In this document: piece after piece, positions 13,004-15,166 of the stretch
Position numbering within the stretch: the first letter of the stretch is position 1
How the letters are laid out: the number at the start of each line of letters is the position of its first letter
Assembly (NCBI GenBank): GCA_002707085.1
Contig: PALY01000037.1
Span: forward strand, 54,421 to 69,586
Reading direction: 5' to 3'
Source: Deltaproteobacteria bacterium
GTDB lineage: Bacteria; Myxococcota_A; UBA796
DNA length: 15,166 nt
Made by a program: the position numbers and the translations under genes
Notes under the pieces: generated by a model
Databases searched by the model: none
What the model was told of the DNA's origin: nothing
What the model saw: the letters and a program-made list of their open reading frames with translations, nothing else

Positions 13004-15166
13004 TGTCCAAGCGGAGGCTTTCGGGCTTGCGTGGGTCGGCGCGTGCGGCGGTTCGGCTTTTGCGAACCGATCCTGCCACATTCAATGTATGGGTCCGGCA
13101 TGTCCGGGCCATGGAACAGGCTTTGGGTGTTGAAGCGGCACACAACTACACAGATGTGGTTGTGCGTGCTGCGAAGAACGATGGCGGCTCGATAGAGCTT
13201 GCACATTCGATTCCAGATCTATTTGCACAAGTGGACCCAGCGAACCGCCAACGCTTTGTTGGTATTTTGATGCGTGTTTTGGAAACGCATCCAGCGGCGG
13301 CCAAAATGGTGGCTCGCACCCTTCCAGCTTTGCTTGACACCATGGATGACCACACCTTGGCCAGCTTTGTTGCCAAAGCGTTGTCTTTGCATGACGGATC
13401 GGCTCGGAAGGCGGAAAGCTTTCTTCGTATGGAGTCTGAAACAGCGCATGTGGCTGCAGACACCCTTGTAGAGGGGACGTCGCTTCGGTCCATGTATCGG
13501 CAATTGACCCTGTATGCGCGGGCGCATTGTGGGGAAAGCGTTCAGATTCGCCCGGGTGGCGAGCGTGCTTTTACCGATGGCAGAAACTTGTATTTGCCCA
13601 ATCGAATTTCGGTCTATGGCGACGAGCGGGATGTCGAGGTTTACCGGGTGCTGACTGCGCGGGCATCCGGATTTATCGAATTTGGTTCGTTAAATCTCGA
13701 CCTTGAGGTCGTTGGTGGTTCTTGGCCGGCGCCACGAGAAGGAGAAATGGTGCTGGACCGAATGCTGCGAGGGTTTGCCAATCCTTCGATTGCTCGTTCC
13801 TTGTTTTTGATGTTTGAGCATGCGCGGGTCGAAGCCCGTCTGCGGCAGGTGTATCCAGGAGTGGCGCGTCGGATGGACACATTGGGTCCTGATTGGCGGA
13901 TTCGCGTTGATCCGTCGTTGGCGAAGACCGCGGTTGACCAGGTTCTGGCGCTTGTTTTGGCGAAGATTACGGGCGGCGAAGAGCCTGTGGTGGATGCTGT
14001 GTGTATAGGAATTGCGGAATCTGTTTTGTCCCATGTGCAGACGGAAAAATGGGTGCGGGTAGAAGATACGGTTGCTGCTGTGGTGTCGGCCTATCCGTTG
14101 ATCGACGCACTGCTGGAACGCGTACAGGAGACCGCTCAGATTGGGTTGGAGGTTGTGGGTTTTGATCCCCAAGCGCTGAGTCAGTCGGATCGGGATGTCG
14201 AGGTGCAAGCTGAGTCCCTGTTGCGGAGCCTGAAGGATGTGAGTCCGCAGGACTGGAAGGATGCGAGAGACAAGGCGAAAAATGAACGGCAGTCGTACGA
14301 AGAGATGTCTGACTTTTTGGATTCATTGTCCGCGCCCGACGGTCCTTTGCGCAATCATGAGGAAGATGCGGCAGAGGCGGTTCGTTCGGGTCGATTCTCG
14401 GATGATCCAGATGTGGACCATGATGTGGGTGTGGGCGTGTTTCAGTACCCTGAATGGGATCATCAGTTGATGGATTACAAGCCTGGATGGGTGCGTTTGA
14501 CTGAGTATGCGTTGCGCGCTGGACACACCGATTTTGTGGATGCCGTGATTGCGGAACATGGACAAATGATTGATGGTTTAAGGAAATCGTTTGAAGCGCT
14601 TCGTCCAGAAAGTACGCAACGATTGCGTGGTTTGACCGATGGTGACGAATTGGATTTTGATGCAGTCGTAAAAGCCCACATTTCAAGGCGCGCAGGTCAC
14701 GGAGGGGAAGAGGGTCTTTACATTAAGAAAGTGCGTGCGAACCGTGATGTGGCAGTGGCTTTTTTGGTCGATATGTCGTCGTCGACCAACGAACACATCA
14801 ATACGGCATCAAAGCGGATTATCGATGTGGAGCGTGAGGCTTTGGTGTTGACTTCCGAGGCCATACACGCGCTTGGTGATGACGCTGCAATTTACGGGTA
14901 CTCTGGTTTTGGGCGGGATCAAGTGGCCTTTTATGTGGCCAAAGAGTTTTCGGATCCGTGGGATGATCGGGTGCGAGAACGGATTGGTCGGATTGGTTGG
15001 AAGATGGAGAATCGAGACGGTGCGGCAATTCGTCATGCGATTACCAAAATGGCCGATCATCCCGCAAAGGTGAAACTCCTGATTTTGTTGAGTGATGGAA
15101 AGCCATTGGATTGTGGGTGTGACCATTACTCGGACGTGTATGCGCAAGAGGACACGCGACAGGCAT
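13003..15166 (+). CDS. CbbO/NorD-type von Willebrand factor A protein (3' truncated by window)
   Basis: The frame is open from the ATG at 13003 to the right edge; 721 residues are visible and the end is missing. The N-terminal about 440 residues are helical and poorly conserved, as in CbbO/NorD proteins. An acidic stretch (about 445-475) is followed by YPEWD (482-486), a signature of NorD-like proteins. The VWA domain begins near 584 as VAFLVDMSSSTNEH, with MIDAS residues Asp590, Ser592 and Ser594. LLILLSDGKPLD (692-703) is the late VWA strand, followed by a Cys-Gly-Cys (704-706) and HYSDVYAQEDTRQA at the edge. The MIDAS metal site is thought to dock the ATPase ring onto its client. It overlaps the ATPase stop, so the two are made together. 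By comparison with relatives, probably fewer than 100 residues are missing. Confidence 0.87.
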   Translation, partial: MSKRRLSGLRGSARAAVRLLRTDPATFNVWVRHVRAMEQALGVEAAHNYTDVVVRAAKNDGGSIELAHSIPDLFAQVDPANRQRFVGILMRVLETHPAAAKMVARTLPALLDTMDDHTLASFVAKALSLHDGSARKAESFLRMESETAHVAADTLVEGTSLRSMYRQLTLYARAHCGESVQIRPGGERAFTDGRNLYLPNRISVYGDERDVEVYRVLTARASGFIEFGSLNLDLEVVGGSWPAPREGEMVLDRMLRGFANPSIARSLFLMFEHARVEARLRQVYPGVARRMDTLGPDWRIRVDPSLAKTAVDQVLALVLAKITGGEEPVVDAVCIGIAESVLSHVQTEKWVRVEDTVAAVVSAYPLIDALLERVQETAQIGLEVVGFDPQALSQSDRDVEVQAESLLRSLKDVSPQDWKDARDKAKNERQSYEEMSDFLDSLSAPDGPLRNHEEDAAEAVRSGRFSDDPDVDHDVGVGVFQYPEWDHQLMDYKPGWVRLTEYALRAGHTDFVDAVIAEHGQMIDGLRKSFEALRPESTQRLRGLTDGDELDFDAVVKAHISRRAGHGGEEGLYIKKVRANRDVAVAFLVDMSSSTNEHINTASKRIIDVEREALVLTSEAIHALGDDAAIYGYSGFGRDQVAFYVAKEFSDPWDDRVRERIGRIGWKMENRDGAAIRHAITKMADHPAKVKLLILLSDGKPLDCGCDHYSDVYAQEDTRQA

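Noticed and set aside
13967..14686. A 239-codon open frame antisense to the VWA gene
   Set aside because: It is rich in His, Pro, Gln and Ser, has no domain features, and lies wholly inside a well-supported coding sequence.

Overview
The window reads as ordinary, densely packed bacterial chromosome. It holds eleven protein-coding genes and almost no spacer; the largest gap is about 240 bp. I see no rRNA, tRNA, CRISPR array, insertion sequence or phage gene. The organism is probably a Gram-negative bacterium of the former Deltaproteobacteria (Myxococcota or Bradymonadota type). That rests on an FG-GAP/ASPIC lipoprotein with an Asp/Thr-rich linker, several exported single-span proteins, and an HflKC system. 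It is inference from protein style, not a phylogenetic result.

Layout. (1) Positions 1-2412, + strand: three overlapping SPFH/band-7 genes in the order HflK-like (5' end outside the window), HflC-like, HflK-like. They probably make a membrane SPFH assembly. (2) 2430-4184, - strand: a secreted lipoprotein with seven FG-GAP-type calcium-binding repeats and a C-terminal ASPIC/UnbV domain. (3) 4429-7564, + strand: three translationally coupled genes. A polytopic GT-C-like membrane protein lies between two exported single-span proteins that share a short periplasmic motif. (4) 12028-7540, - strand: a probable three-gene operon in transcription order. It encodes a PLP aminotransferase, a membrane-anchored alkaline-phosphatase/sulfatase-superfamily enzyme with Thr at the expected nucleophile position, and a second GT-C-like membrane protein. 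The last gene overlaps the + strand cassette tail to tail by 25 bp. (5) 12191 to the end, + strand: a CbbQ/NirQ/NorQ-type MoxR AAA+ ATPase and its CbbO/NorD-type von Willebrand A partner, which runs off the window.

How the genes may work together. Regions 3 and 4 look like one envelope-modification neighbourhood: two GT-C-like proteins that could move sugars from lipid carriers on the outer face of the inner membrane, a periplasmic phospho/sulfo-transfer enzyme, and exported accessory proteins. Their substrates cannot be read from the sequence. The ATPase/VWA pair is a metalloenzyme-activation type chaperone whose client is not in view. No single gene is of a wholly unknown kind. The least explained parts are the coupled cassette with its unrecognised cytoplasmic domain, the Thr-type sulfatase-fold enzyme, the triple SPFH cluster, and a terminator-like hairpin in the divergent spacer before the ATPase gene.
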